DNA of 64,000 nucleotides from Tetragonia tetragonoides (Eukaryota; Streptophyta; Magnoliopsida; Caryophyllales; Aizoaceae): NCBI GenBank assembly GCA_038025085.1, contig CM076148.1, positions 32,222,501 to 32,286,500 of the forward strand, read 5' to 3'. Shown piece by piece: positions 44,276 to 55,856 of this stretch (position 1 is its first letter; each line of letters starts with the position of its first letter). The notes under the pieces were generated by a model. It saw only the letters and a program-made list of their open reading frames with translations, ran no database searches and was not told where the DNA came from. The position numbers and the translations under genes were made by a program.

Positions 44276-44854
44276 GCATTGGCATTAATTTTCCCCTGGA
44301 ATAAATGGAATTGCTTTTGTGAAAATTAAATAGTGAATGTGATTGTTGAATTTATTGAGCAAAATCTGAATTTATTATGCATGTTCATGTTCAAACTTTT
44401 TATTAAGTTTTGTTGCATAAGCTAAATAATTGTTTGAGACTCATCTTGGTCCATTGGATATTGGTTAAATTCAGATTGCATAAGCTAAAGCATTGGTGAT
44501 TCACTTGATAATTGTGGGCCTCACAAGTTGACCTCACATTTCACAAAAATCAATTAGCCCACAAAATCTTATCATCCCTCCTAATACCCACGTGACTCCT
44601 TGTCTAATATTTTGAGGAAAAATGTTTTAACTGCTGGGCTATTGAATTCTCTCACTCCACCTCTCCACCTTTTTCGTTTCCCAAAGTCGGCTCCCCTGTT
44701 CTCAATAAAAGCATCATCACTTTCTCTCTCCTCCACCACTAATCAGTCACTTCCTCTCTCCTCTCCACACTCAACCGCCATCTTCACCCAACTCTCTCTC
44801 TCTCATAATTCACTTTCTTGACCTCTTTTCTCTCACAATATTCTTCTCTTATTA
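44276..44854 (+). other. Spacer between copia RNase H and the downstream ORF, C1
   Basis: Non-coding stretch of about 580 bp between the pol end and the second ORF, as in sireviruses. The end is pyrimidine-rich (44660-44850), with many CTCTC motifs before the ATG. Confidence 0.5.
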
Positions 44855-46819
44855 ATGGTAACCACAAGATCATCAACAACTTTCAAAACCATCTTCACTA
44901 ATATTCCAGAAAATCCCATTGAAATTGGGCTTTCATCTTCTAGTTCCCAAAGCTCTTCAAACCCTCTTGAATATCGGTCAAGGTTGTTAGGAAATTTGGG
45001 GAAACAAATTGAGAAATATTCAATGGTGAATGTGAACAAAATTGGTGAAGAAGCTCTACCACAAGACACTCTCATGATTTCCTCTCGTGATCTTCCACAC
45101 GGTGGTGTCTCCATGGCCGAAAAGACCAAAACCCTTTTGGAGCTTTTTGGTGAAATTCTCCAAGGCATGCAAAGCAAGCAAGCCTCCTCAAGTTCTCAGG
45201 ATGACGCAAGCCATGCACCAAGTGAGGGGGAACAAACCTCTTTCGATCTTAATGAGTCTTCAAAGGAAGAAGATGAGGTATGTCACCAAGCAATTTCCAA
45301 ATTTATGGGTGATGTATCCGAAGTGGGTGTTAATGTTGATTTTGTGAAGGCTAGAAATTTAACATTTCAACTTGGGAGTATTTGTGATACTTTTATGGCT
45401 AGTCATGATTTTGGTTTAATTGATAAATTGCTTGCAATGGTTGAAAAAGAAAAATCAAAAAAATGCTTGTTGATTGAGGATCGAGTTGTTGAGAATTTGG
45501 AGAAATTAGATGTGGAAAATCCTATTGTGTTTGAGTAAGAGAAAATTAATGATAGTGATTTAGAGAATATGGAAGTTTGTGATAAACTTGATAAATTGGT
45601 TAGAACTCTTGATAAGGCAAAAATCTAGACTTGCCGAAAAATTGAAAAGTGTTGATAGTTTGATTGATGGAAATGTGGTTGAAGTTTCGAATGAGAAGGA
45701 TGAGAATGAAAGAGGGGATGTTGTTGAAAGTGAGTCATTTGTGAGTGAGAAACCGGTTGAGAGTTTGGCCGAGAGAATGTTGAAGAAAAATTCTGAAAAA
45801 CAAGAAAACATTTGTGTTGAGAAATTGAATGAGAAGGAAGTTGGTGTGTTGGTCAAGGTAACCGAGAATGTTAGTGTTTGTTGGTGAGAAACCTTGACAA
45901 GAAGTATGAAGATGAGTCTATTTCCAAGAGCAAGATTCAAGAGCTTGTGAGCTCGGTCTGTAATGATGAGATAGCCGCTCTTGTGAATAAGATGGGTGAG
46001 AAAGAAAAAATAGAGGGAGAGAAAAAGGAGAGCGAAAAGGGAGAGAAAAAGGAGAGACAAGAGGGAGAGAAAAAGGAGAGTCCAATGAAGAAGAAAGGTT
46101 TAAGGATGAAAACGCTTGCAAATAGAATGGATGTGAGTATTGAAGAGGGTAAAGCTGAAGAGAGTTTGGGTATCACCAAGGAGATTGATGATATGGTTGA
46201 GGATGTAGACTTCGTGTCTCCTCTTGATGAAAATAGTGGGGAAGATGATAAGGAGAAAAGTGAAGCTCCACCAAGTGATGACCTTGTTCCCTCCACTGTT
46301 CCTGACAGTGTTCCCATTGATGAAGACAACGAAGAGGATGGAAGGCCACTCAGATTCTTGAGCTCTGAGACCCGCAATGAGATCATGAACAGGAAGCCCG
46401 ATGTATCCAATGACACTTCTAGGCAGGAGACAAAAGGAGTTGATAAAACAGATTGTGGCCATGTACTCAAAGAAGAAAGGAAAGAAGGATCAAGAGCCCT
46501 TGCCCACGCCAACCGCTCGCGTTTCAAGGAGCATTGCTTCTGGTTCTCCTATCTATTTGACTTCGTTTCCTGATGACAAAGAGCCCCCATCTACTCCAAC
46601 CCCCACAAAGAAAACCCAAGCACCAAAGAAAGCCAATCCCAAGAAAAAACCTATCCCACAAAAGAAAATGTCCAAACTCACTGAAATCCTTGATAGCGAA
46701 ACCACCCTAACAAACTCACCTCCTCCTAGGCCAACAAAAGCCAAAAAGACTACCTCCTTAATTGATGATGATCTCGTGGACATGACCGAACCTTCTCCTT
46801 CGATGGTCAAAACAGAAAT
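44855..46819 (+). pseudogene. Sirevirus-like envelope-like ORF, truncated (C1)
   Basis: An ORF downstream of copia pol is the hallmark of the SIRE/Maximus (sirevirus) lineage, where it is called envelope-like though its function is unproven. The first 227 codons are open (MVTTRSSTTFKTIFTNIPEN, Ser-rich, then an acidic region), ending in TAA at 45536-45538. Coding texture goes on in other frames: a Glu/Lys-rich part (45579-45887), EKEKIEGEKKESEKGEKKER (about 46000-46060) and a Pro/Thr/Lys-rich part to 46819. At 46819 it is cut and joined to segment X'. Several frameshifts make it non-functional. No virus protein is claimed; it is a decayed retroelement. Confidence 0.6.
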
Positions 46820-47123
46820 AACGTGGAATTCCGGCGGATTCCGGCGCAAAACAATAGAGTCTAATATAGTATAAATTTTCTTGATTATGTAACCCACATT
46901 ATTATACAATAATAAAACATAACCCAACTTAACCCAACATAACCCAAAGTAACGTTAGGTCAACATTACATAGACACAAAACAATCGTAGTAAGCTACCT
47001 TCTTCGAAGTACACACTCGTTGTTCTTCCATCCACACCCCATGTTATTCATACAAAGGAACAATTTCATTCACTTGTTTGTCAGCCCTTTTTTTGTTTGG
47101 TTGTTAATGCTTTTGAATTCGAT
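46820..47123. repeat. Segment X' (third copy of X)
   Basis: A 304-bp copy of X, with only 3 decamer units. Unlike the other two copies it continues past GAATTCGAT into non-copia sequence, so it shows what originally followed X. Confidence 0.8.
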
Positions 47124-47451
47124 CTCTAATTAATGTTAGCCATCGTAATAGTTATGTTTGTTTGTAGGTTAACTTTTTGTAATGGAGAAAAAAGGTAAGG
47201 CTTCTGCTGATTCGTGCATTGAGTAGCATCAAAGGAACAGACTTCGACGGTATTACTGGTTGTAGTGACGACCCCAAACATTCTGTAATTCTTATTGATG
47301 TTCGTTTAGGCAATCAGCTAATGAAGTTGTGCATGCAAAAGTTAAATTTTTATATTTTTGCTATGATCTCAATGGAGAATGGATGACTATATATAATAGG
47401 CACAAAGTACAACATAATTTTTAAGTTCATTTTTCCATGTCAAAGTAAACT
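47124..47451 (+). pseudogene. Possible N-terminal fragment of a ribosome-inactivating/JIP-like gene
   Basis: After an AG (47165-47168) the sequence has ATGGAGAAAAAAGG and then a broken frame with KGTDFDGITGCSDD, VILIDVRLGN and LNFYIFAMISMENGW. That order (a hydrophobic strand, then a Y-hydrophobic strand ending in G-W) is reminiscent of the first domain of plant ribosome-inactivating proteins such as jasmonate-induced 60-kDa types. Frameshifts and stops are present, the catalytic part is absent, and it could not be active. It faces away from the DUF6598-like gene. The call is tentative. Confidence 0.25.
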
Positions 47452-47727
47452 TCTTTCGAATCCTCCATCCATCTGCAACTGTCATAAAAAAGATGGAGCA
47501 ATGAAGGGATAGACAATAGGGAGTAATTACCTAGAGATGTTCACTGATTTAGAAGGTGCTTGGTGAAGAGATAAAAGAGACGAGAAAGCTCGCTACAGCC
47601 TACAGTGACAAGGAGAATGGCAAAATTAACAAGTCAAATTAGAAATAGAACACAAAATGAAAAAAAAAGCCAAAACAAAAAAAGAAACTACCTTTTGATG
47701 TTTTTTGTGCTTCTTACGCCGCTCTCA

Positions 47728-48793
47728 TCTTCTAGAATATCTTTTGGAGGAATTGGAAACCGCTACAGCACCTCTATTTCGATATCGAAACCGTTGACTC
47801 CCAATATTTCACCTGAACCCCAAATATCATTGGCAGGATACCCTAATGATTTGGTGGTTGTTATCCCTATAAGATAACGCAATGTACAAAACAATGGAAG
47901 AATAGGTTGGAATAGCAACCCAACATTTAGATAAAGCAATTGCTTCCTGTATTTGGACTCTTTCAAACTCAGGCAATTGCTTTTTGAAAAGATCAGTAGA
48001 AACATAGTCTTGGGAGACACCATCATAGTTGCGATATTGGGGATCACAACTTGCTGTAATATGCCCTATTATATCAACATAATTGGGTTGTTGATTCCTC
48101 ATTTTTTCTTTGATGTAAAAGGACACACGGGCCATGATTGCATATGGGATGTTTATATGGGATGTTTATACAAGTGAGCGTTGTCGATCCTATCTTACCA
48201 GCAATAGATATTGTTTTCGCTCGTTCATAATGATCATCATCTTCATCGTTATCCAAATATATCGAACCCTTAGCAATCACAACATCATTATGAGCCTTGT
48301 CATGTAGTATCAAATCTATAGCATCAATTCTATAAAAATTCTAAAAGTCTGGATTTAGGGAACTTAATGTTATGCTGCCACCCGATTCAACCACCTCAGG
48401 ATCGTTACGACTTTGATTGAAAATTTCATAAGTCAAACTATCTCCAGCATTGCCATATATTTCACCATAAATTTCACACGGCCTATCATCGGGTTTTTTT
48501 TAATTGAATGTAGACAGAACACACCTCAAGTAGAGGCCTTGCTCTGATATGATCAACACCTCTGATCCTTTTCTCATCACGTCTCTTCACCATACCCTCC
48601 AAACAACTCTAGAAAAAAGATCTCTTGGAGGAAGATTCACATTGGAAGAAAGCATTCGCAAATCATCCACTTTAACCTCTAGATATTTATCAAGAAGAAA
48701 TTGAACGTAACCCAACGTAACATAACCTGTATTATTACCATAGGTAGAAGCGCATTCAATAATAATAGTCTTGTGAACATTAGATAGACGCAA
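47728..48793 (-). pseudogene. DUF6598 / 60-kDa jasmonate-induced-protein-like pseudogene (C2)
   Basis: Same layout as the C1 copy, with the same in-frame TAG (about 48340) and the same 13-bp tandem duplication. It lacks the 2-bp deletion of C1, so the second domain reads through KEKMRNQQPNYVDIIGHITA intact. A frame change near the 3' end (NDIWGSGEILGVNGF lies in another frame) is shared. The gene was therefore already broken when the unit was duplicated. Confidence 0.5.
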
Positions 48794-48994
48794 AACAATC
48801 GTTGTAATCTACCAGATATGCTCAGATGAGGATGTTTCGAGAATAGATAAAAAACATGACTTCGTTCAATGTGAGAAATAGGTTGTCAAACCAGGCAAAT
48901 ATAAGAATTGAAATGAAAATAGAAAGCAAAAAAAAAAAAAAAAAATTCAAACAAAACGAAACTAGGTTGTAACAACATGACCAAGCATTTTATT

Positions 48995-49165
48995 TTATTT
49001 TTGTTGTTGAAGACCAAGCAGTGACTTTTGAAAGTGAACCAGATTGATTACCAACTGATGCTCAAAATCTTCCAACAAGCTTATCGTAAATCGGTGCATG
49101 GTGGGAGGGAACCCGTGCCAATACTTTATCTTCTCCAACGCATTACAGTGGTGACAACTTGCCAT
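48995..49165 (-). CDS. Short hypothetical ORF (56 aa), C2
   Basis: Copy of the 42542-42712 frame with no length change. With only two recent copies to compare, conservation says little about selection. No family recognised. Confidence 0.25.
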   Translation of the reverse strand: MASCHHCNALEKIKYWHGFPPTMHRFTISLLEDFEHQLVINLVHFQKSLLGLQQQK

Positions 49166-50134
49166 TTCTGCTATTACAAATATGAAAATGAAAATTAAAT
49201 GAAGAAAATGTTATAGCTTCATAGCTACTGCATGATTAGCACTCCATCAGTTAATTTTAACCCAATGGTCAAGCTTCAGGTCTTAGAGTGTTATAACTCA
49301 TATCAATGGTCAATCCAAATTAGAAACTACCCCTCATACAACAAATCCAGAAAACAACCCATTTCTAAGATCTTAAAACTAAGTTCCATCTTAATCAGAT
49401 CACATTCATCACAAACATACACACTATGGCAGTATACCAACAAATTAAACCAAAACAAGTTCTTTTTTTTTTTTTTTTGATAATTAAACTAATCAACTTC
49501 TTCATACTATTAACAAAACAAACAAAAACATTTGCATATACAACAACATGGTAATATTGCTTAGTTAGAGTGATAAAGAACAGACCTTAATTTACTGGCT
49601 GCTAGTGTAGAATTCTTGAGTCTTGAGGGCAGTTAGTGATTGAGCAGGCAACTGAAAAATGAAAAGAAGAGAGTGAAACCTCTGTTTTTCTGATAGTAAG
49701 TTTTATGTTTGAGGGTGGTTGAGTTGTGTGGAGAGAGAAGGAAATAAATAGGCCAGGATGTGCATTTTACCAGAAGGCACTTCAACTTAGGGCATTAAAT
49801 TAACTTGCTTGTGAACAGATAGAAGTTTCCATTTCTGTGTAAAGAAAGCAGAAAAAGCTCTTGATATGACTTGAAATTTGCCAAGCTTTTCTGAGTAACC
49901 AGATAAAGCTGCAAAGAAAGATAACAGCAAAAAATTGAAAATTTTGAACAAAATATTTACTCCTTGTCCTAGAGACTTGGCTGGACCTTTTTCAAGTTAG
50001 GGAATTATCCTCCACATACCTTAATTTACTGGCTGCTAGTGTAGAATTCTTGAGTCTTGTAGCAGTGGCGAACCTACAATCACAATTCAAGAAAATTGAT
50101 ATAAGAAGAAAAAATAAATTGATGTAGCATAGAC
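49166..50134. other. Non-coding region of unit C2
   Basis: Counterpart of 42713-43681, including the duplicated TTAATTTACTGGCTGCTAGT segment. No gene. Confidence 0.4.
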
Positions 50135-50447
50135 AACGTGGAATTCCGGCGGATTCCGGCGCAAAACAATTGAGTCTAATATAGTATAAATTTTCTTGAT
50201 TATGTAACCCACATTATTATACAATAATAAAACATAACCCAACGTAACCCAACTTAACCCAACATAACCCAAAGTAACGTTAGGTCAACATTACATAGAC
50301 ACAAAACAATCGTAGTAAGCTACCTTCTTCGAAGTACACACTCGTTGTTCTTCCATCCACACCCCATGTTATTCATACAAAGGAACAATTTTATTCACTT
50401 GTTGCCAGCCCTTTTTTTGTTTGGTTGTTAATGCTTTTGAATTCGAT
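50135..50447. repeat. Segment X with 10-bp repeat (C2)
   Basis: Copy of 43682-44014 with 4 decamer units instead of 6. Confidence 0.8.
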
Positions 50448-50708
50448 TTTGGTGTTGTGGTTAATTGCTGTCCTATCTTTTGTGACAACACTAGTGCTAT
50501 TAATATTGCTAAAAATCCATGTCAACACAAGAGGACTAAACATATTGACATTAGGCATCATTTCCTGAGAGACAATGTTGAAAAAGGTCTTATATCCATG
50601 AACTTTTACAAAACGGAAGAACAAATTGCGGATATCTTCACTAAGGCACTCAGTCGGGAACAATTTGAGAAAATCCGACTTGAACTTGGGTTGATAAAAA
50701 TCAACTAA
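50448..50708 (+). pseudogene. Ty1/copia polyprotein C-terminus (RNase H end), C2
   Basis: As at 44015-44275: open to its natural stop, cut at the 5' side at the same base after GAATTCGAT. The shared breakpoint shows that the copia piece joined X before the unit was duplicated. Confidence 0.9.
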
Positions 50709-51286
50709 GCATTAGCATTAATTTTCCCCTGGAATAAATGGAATTGCTTTTGTGAAAATTAAATAGTGAATGTGATTGTTGAATTTATTGAGCAAAATCT
50801 GAATTTATTGTGCATGTTCATGTTCAAACTTTTTATTAAGTTTTGTTGCATAAGCTAAATAATTGTTTGAGACTCATCTTGGTCCATTGGATATTGGTTA
50901 AATTCAGATTGCATAAGCTAAAGCATTGGTGATTCACTTGATAATTGTGGGCCTCACAAGTTGACCTCACATTTCACAAAAATCAATTAGCCCACAAAAT
51001 CTTATCATCCCTCCTAATACCCACGTGACTCCTTGTCTAATATTTTGAGGAAAAATGTTTAACTGTTGGGCTATTGAATTCTCTCACTCCACCTCTCCAC
51101 CTTTTTCGTTTCCCAAAGTCGGCTCCCCTTTTCTCAGTAAAAGCATCATCACTTTCTCTCTCCTCCACCACTAATCAGTCACTTCCTCTCTCCTCTCCAC
51201 ACTCAACCGTGATCTTCACCCAACTCTCTCTCTCTCATAATTCACTTTCTTTACCTCTTTTCTCTCACAATATTCTTCTCTTATTA
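50709..51286 (+). other. Spacer between copia RNase H and the downstream ORF, C2
   Basis: Counterpart of 44276-44854. Here a frame from 51074 stays open into the following ORF, adding a Ser/Leu-rich leader; I still prefer the ATG at 51287, which matches the C1 start. Confidence 0.5.
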
Positions 51287-54200
51287 ATGATAACCACAAG
51301 ATCATCAACAACTTTCAAAACCATCTTCACTAATATTCCAGAAAATCCCATTGAAATTGGGCTTTCATCTTCTAGTTCCCAAAGCTCTTCAAACCCTCTT
51401 GAATATCGGTCAAGCTTGTTAGAAAATTTGGGGAAACAAATTGAGAAATATTCAATGGTGAATGTGAACAAAATTGGTGAAGAAGCTCTACCACAAGACA
51501 CTCTCATGATTTCCTCTCGTGATCTTCCACACGGTGGTGTCTCCATGGCCGAAAAGGCCAAAACCCTTTTGGAGCTTTTTGGTGAAATTCTCCAAGGCAT
51601 GCAAAGCAAGCAAGCCTCCTCAAGTTCTCAGGATGACGCAAGCCATGCACCAAGTGAGGGGGAACAAACCTCTTTCGATCTTAATGAGTCTTCAAAGGAA
51701 GAAGATGAGGTATGTCACCAAGCAATTTCCAAATTTATGGGTGATGTATCCGAAGTGGGTGTTAATGTTGATTTTGTGAAGGCTAGAAATTTAACATTTC
51801 AACTTGGGAGTATTTGTGATACTTTTATGGCTAGTCATGATTTTGGTTTAATTGATAAATTGCTTGCAATGGTTGAAAAAGAAAAATCAAAAAAATGCTT
51901 GTTGATTGAGGATCGAGTTGTTGAGAATTTGGAGAAATTAGATGTGGAAAATCCTATTGTGTTTGAGTAAGAGAAAATTAATGATAGTGATTTAGAGAAT
52001 ATGGAAGTTTGTGATAAACTTGATAAATTGGTTAGAACTCTTGATAAGGCAAAAATCTAGACTTGCCGAAAAATTGAAAAGTGTTGATAGTTTGATTGAT
52101 GAAAATGTGGTTGAAGTTTCGAATGAGAAGGATGAGAATGAAAGAGGGGATGTTGTTGAAAGTGAGTCATTTGTGAGTGAGAAACCGGTTGAGAGTTTGG
52201 CCGAGAGAATGTTGAAGAAAAATTCTGAAAAACAAGAAAACATTTGTGTTGAGAAATTGAATGAGAAGGAAGTTGGTGTGTTGGTCAAGGTAACCGAGAA
52301 TGTTAGTGTTTGTTGCGTGAGAAACCTTGACAAGAAGTATGATGATGAGTCTATTTCCAAGAGCTAGATTCAAGAGCTTGTGAGCTCGGTCTGTAATGAT
52401 GAGATAGCCGCTCTTGTGAATAAGATGGGTGAGAAAGAAAAAATAGAGGGAGAGAAAAAGGAGAGCGAAAAGGGAGAGAAAAAGGAGAGACAAGAGGGAG
52501 AGAAAAATGAGAGTCCAATGAAGAAGAAAGGTTTAAGGATGAAAACGCTTGCAAATAGAATGGATGTGAGTATTGAAGAGGGTAAAGCTGAAGAGAGTTT
52601 GGGTATCACCAAGGAGATTGATGATATGGTTGAGGATGTAGACTTCGTGTCTCCTCTTGATGAAAATAGTGGGGAAGATGATAAGGAGAAAAGTGAAGCT
52701 CCACCAAGTGATGACCTTGTTCCCCCCACTGTTCCTGACAGTGTTCCCACTGATGAAGACAACGAAGAGGATGGAAGGACACTCAGATTCTTGAGCTCTT
52801 AGACCCGCAATGAGATCATGAACAGGAAGCCCGATGTATCCAATGACACTTCCCTAGGCAGGAGACAAAAGGAGTTGATAAAACAGATTGTGGCCATGTA
52901 CTCAAAGAAGAAAGGAAAGAAGGATCAAGAGCCCTTGCCCACGCCAACCGCTCGCGTTTCAAGGAGCATTGCTTCTGGTTCTACTATCTATTTGACTTCG
53001 TTTCCTGATGACAAAGAGCCCCCATCTACCCCAACCCCCACAAAGAAAACCCAAGCACCAAAGAAAGCCAATCCCAAGAAAAAACCTATCCCACAAAAGA
53101 AAATGTCCAAACTCACTGAAATCCTTGATAGCGAAACCACCCTAACAAACTCACCTCCTCCTAGGCCAACAAAAGCCAAAAAGACTACCTCCTTCATTGA
53201 TGATGATCTCGTGGACATGACCGAACCTTCTCCTTCGATGGTCAAAACAGAAAACCCTCGCAAGAGGAAGAGCAATGCACCTACGGGTAGCTCAAGTTCA
53301 AGAAGGACGGAGAAAAGGATGAAGTCCAATAATGAAGAGGTCTTTGCACCATCCGGACATGCAATAAGATCGGCCGCGGGTAAAATTCTTGTGCCCTCTC
53401 TCTTAGCTAATCATGGTTGCAATGATTTTGTGGATGCTATTAAGCATCAAGGTTGGTGGGAAGTCTTTACCGATAGGAGTTATGAGTTTTCTAAGAAGGA
53501 TTTGTTGGAATTCTTTGAGTCTTGTGAAGTTATTTCGGGTACGGTTTATGGGAGAATTGGTGAGCATGATATTGAGTTTGATGCGGTTTTGATAGCGCAA
53601 GCTCTAGGTATTGAGAACAAAGGTTTTGAGGTTGATGGAAGTGATGGATGGCCTTACCTTGGAGAGTCACACACCCCCTTGACCATTTGCCAATGTATCA
53701 CGGGTGATGGATCCTTAACCGGGTCGGTGAGGGTTCAAAAGAAGGATATGCTTCCTTTCTATAAGTTGATATTCTCTTTTGTCATAAGGAACATTGTGCC
53801 TAAAGGTGAAAAGAGAGGAGATCCATCTTTGCTTGAACTAACCATTACCTATCTTATCGGGCATGGTGTGAAGCCCAATCTACCATTCCTCATGATCAAC
53901 CATATTCAACGCACTACAAGGAGTGAAGAGGTCAATCATATTTGACCTTATGGATTTCTGCTCACTAAGGTTCTGAAACATCTTGGTGTTCCTCTTCAGA
54001 ATGTTCATGGAATGGCTTATTATGATGATTTTGAGAGTCGTACATTGATCTCATGTGGGTACAATGCTATTCGTCCGCAACCACAGGTTGGTCATGCCTT
54101 CGGTCCTGTCTTTGGTCCTGCCTTTGGTCCTTCTGCATAGAATCTTCCAGCATCTTTTGCTCCGGTTCCAGTGCCTCCTCCTGCTACAACAACTGTACCA

Positions 54201-54318
54201 ATTCCACCTCCTACGCCTGCTCCTGTCTCTCAGTCAGCCCCTGTGACTCTTGAGACATGATCCAGTAGCTTGGCTGTCGATGAACCCGCACGGGTTATTG
54301 CCCTTGAACAAAGTTACG
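51287..54318 (+). pseudogene. Sirevirus-like envelope-like ORF, longer copy (C2)
   Basis: Same ORF as 44855-46819 but carried further. Readable parts: Ser-rich start (to TAA 51968-51970), Glu/Lys-rich middle in other frames, then a 375-codon open stretch (52818-53945) with LGRRQKELIKQIVAMYSKKK, a Pro/Lys-rich part, and a globular region (HQGWWEVFTDRSYEFSKKDL, VYGRIGEHDIEFDAVLIAQA, YLIGHGVKPNLPFLMINHI). Homology-like text goes on past a TGA at 53943-53945 (PYGFLLTKVLKHLGVPLQNV) with further stops near 54138 and 54257 and a Pro-rich end. The globular part resembles the domain seen in plant retroelement ORFs of the SIRE type. No LTR follows: at 54318-54323 the sequence switches to block B. Confidence 0.6.
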
Positions 54319-55018
54319 GGGGATCTTCATTACATAGATGATAATGTTACGAGTTTGTTAATGTTAAATTCACCTACTCACCTTAGTCCCTCTGAACTTG
54401 TTGACTACAATATGTTAAAATTTAGATTATGATTTTTGTACTAGAAAAAGGACTAGCCGTTCAAATGCATTGGGATTTTTGATGTCCAAATTGCGGAACC
54501 TATACTATTGTCTTTCAATTATAGCATTTACACTTGCTGCTTGGTTTTCATTCTCAGAATAGACTGCAAGTTCTACTTTGTAGTTTGTACCGCTTAAATG
54601 CAAACATTTCTCTCTTCTTGTTTTTTGGGTGTAACAGCGTAAAAAGCCAGAACATTTATTTTACAAACTCTGGAATAGGTTTGTACTCTAAAGCCTGCTG
54701 TATAAACAACCAAAAGAGAATTGCAAAATGAGTTATAAGAAACTTAGTTTCATGTTGAGTATAAGCTTCACTTAATCTTCTGTTTTTGTTTTGATCTTTT
54801 GGTCTGGACAAGGAGTGTTTAAAGATTAGACGTAGTCTGATAAGGAAGAGTAGTCCAATGATACATTCATGATTTTGGCTTATAAGAAATGATCCTATCT
54901 GAAACAGACTGTCCACCATTTCTAATGGAGCCAATAGCTTCACTACTTTTTGGCTTCGGAATATAATGGACTAAAATAAAATGGCTCATAAAACTGTCGG
55001 CACCTCTTATTTATTGTG

Positions 55019-55170
55019 AAGTTGCCGATCGTCTTCGCACTTTAGATTTCGGGTCAAACGAAAACATCCTCTCTGTGAGACTCTCACAGGGGTAAGGCTC
55101 CGTACAACCGACCCCCCTTACCCTGCCTAGGCGGGAGCCTCTTTGGAAGCACTGGGATAATGTTGATGTT
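55019..55170 (+). mobile_element. Au-SINE-like fragment (block B)
   Basis: Copy of 31195-31348; its end reads GGAAGCACTGGGATAATG, slightly closer to the usual SINE end than the block A copy. Confidence 0.5.
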
Positions 55171-55384
55171 CATGATCTTATCTGAGAAAGCACAACCATC
55201 AAACACATGGTCATTTTCCAGAAGGCAAACAAACATGTAAGGCTAACTTCAGGCTGGAGCTTCACAATTCTAACCATTGTAAACAATCTTCCATGAGCAA
55301 CTAGCTCTGAAATAAAACTTTGTCGAGGAACAAAGAACATAGTAGGTTTAGCAAACCTGAAAACAAATTCAGTATCTGCATCAG

Positions 55385-55856
55385 GCTCTTTGCGTCCCCT
55401 AGTTACAACGAAGTTAGAATTTATCTCCCGCCAGTATTAAAACTTTTCTATTTGGTTGAATCAATGGGTCAATTGTTGCTTCTCTGCAGGGTGAAGAGTG
55501 TCATAGATGGCAACTACCAGACTATACTATTTCTGGTTTTTGAGGTGAATGTGGACAATGGAGATGCCAGGGAAATGCACACCTTACACTGTAGAACAGT
55601 TTTTCTGGGGGCTAACTCTTCCTTCTCTGTCAAGGCATCTCCCTCCCATGGCTGTAAGCCTAATTGCATCTATTTCATCCATGATTATAGGGAACTCCAT
55701 CATGGAGGAGTATCTAAAATTTACAGTGGGGGCAAAGATAGTGGGATTTACAATCTAACAACTGGGGAAGTCGAGGGCTGCAGTTACCATGGTTCATTAT
55801 GTGTGACTAATTGTACTTCATCGCGTGCTATGTGGCTCGAGTCTCTTGCTTCGTGA
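55385..55856 (+). pseudogene. Truncated F-box/DUF295 gene, C-terminal part (block B)
   Basis: Same truncated gene as at 31562-32033, differing at a few bases (for example a Leu in place of a Met in the GANSSF block and Arg in place of Pro near the end). The F-box and N-terminal part are missing at the same junction. Confidence 0.85.

Larger units (their letters stand above)
41003..46819. repeat. Duplicated unit C1 (paired with 47452-53254)
   Basis: About 5.8 kb match unit C2 closely, with scattered substitutions, a 2-bp deletion in the DUF6598-like frame and different copy numbers of a 10-bp repeat. Both contain DUF6598-like gene, its upstream region, and the 3' part of a copia element. C1 stops abruptly inside the envelope-like ORF at 46819. 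Confidence 0.95.
47452..53254. repeat. Duplicated unit C2 (paired with 41003-46819)
   Basis: Second copy of the 5.8-kb unit, offset about 6450. It lacks the partial gene copy seen at 40694 but is followed by the rest of the envelope-like ORF, so it is the more complete of the two. Confidence 0.95.

Noticed and set aside
45937..46527. Ser/Phe-rich minus-strand proteins in the envelope-like region
   Set aside because: They are antisense to the Glu/Lys-rich coding texture and are repeated only because the region is duplicated.
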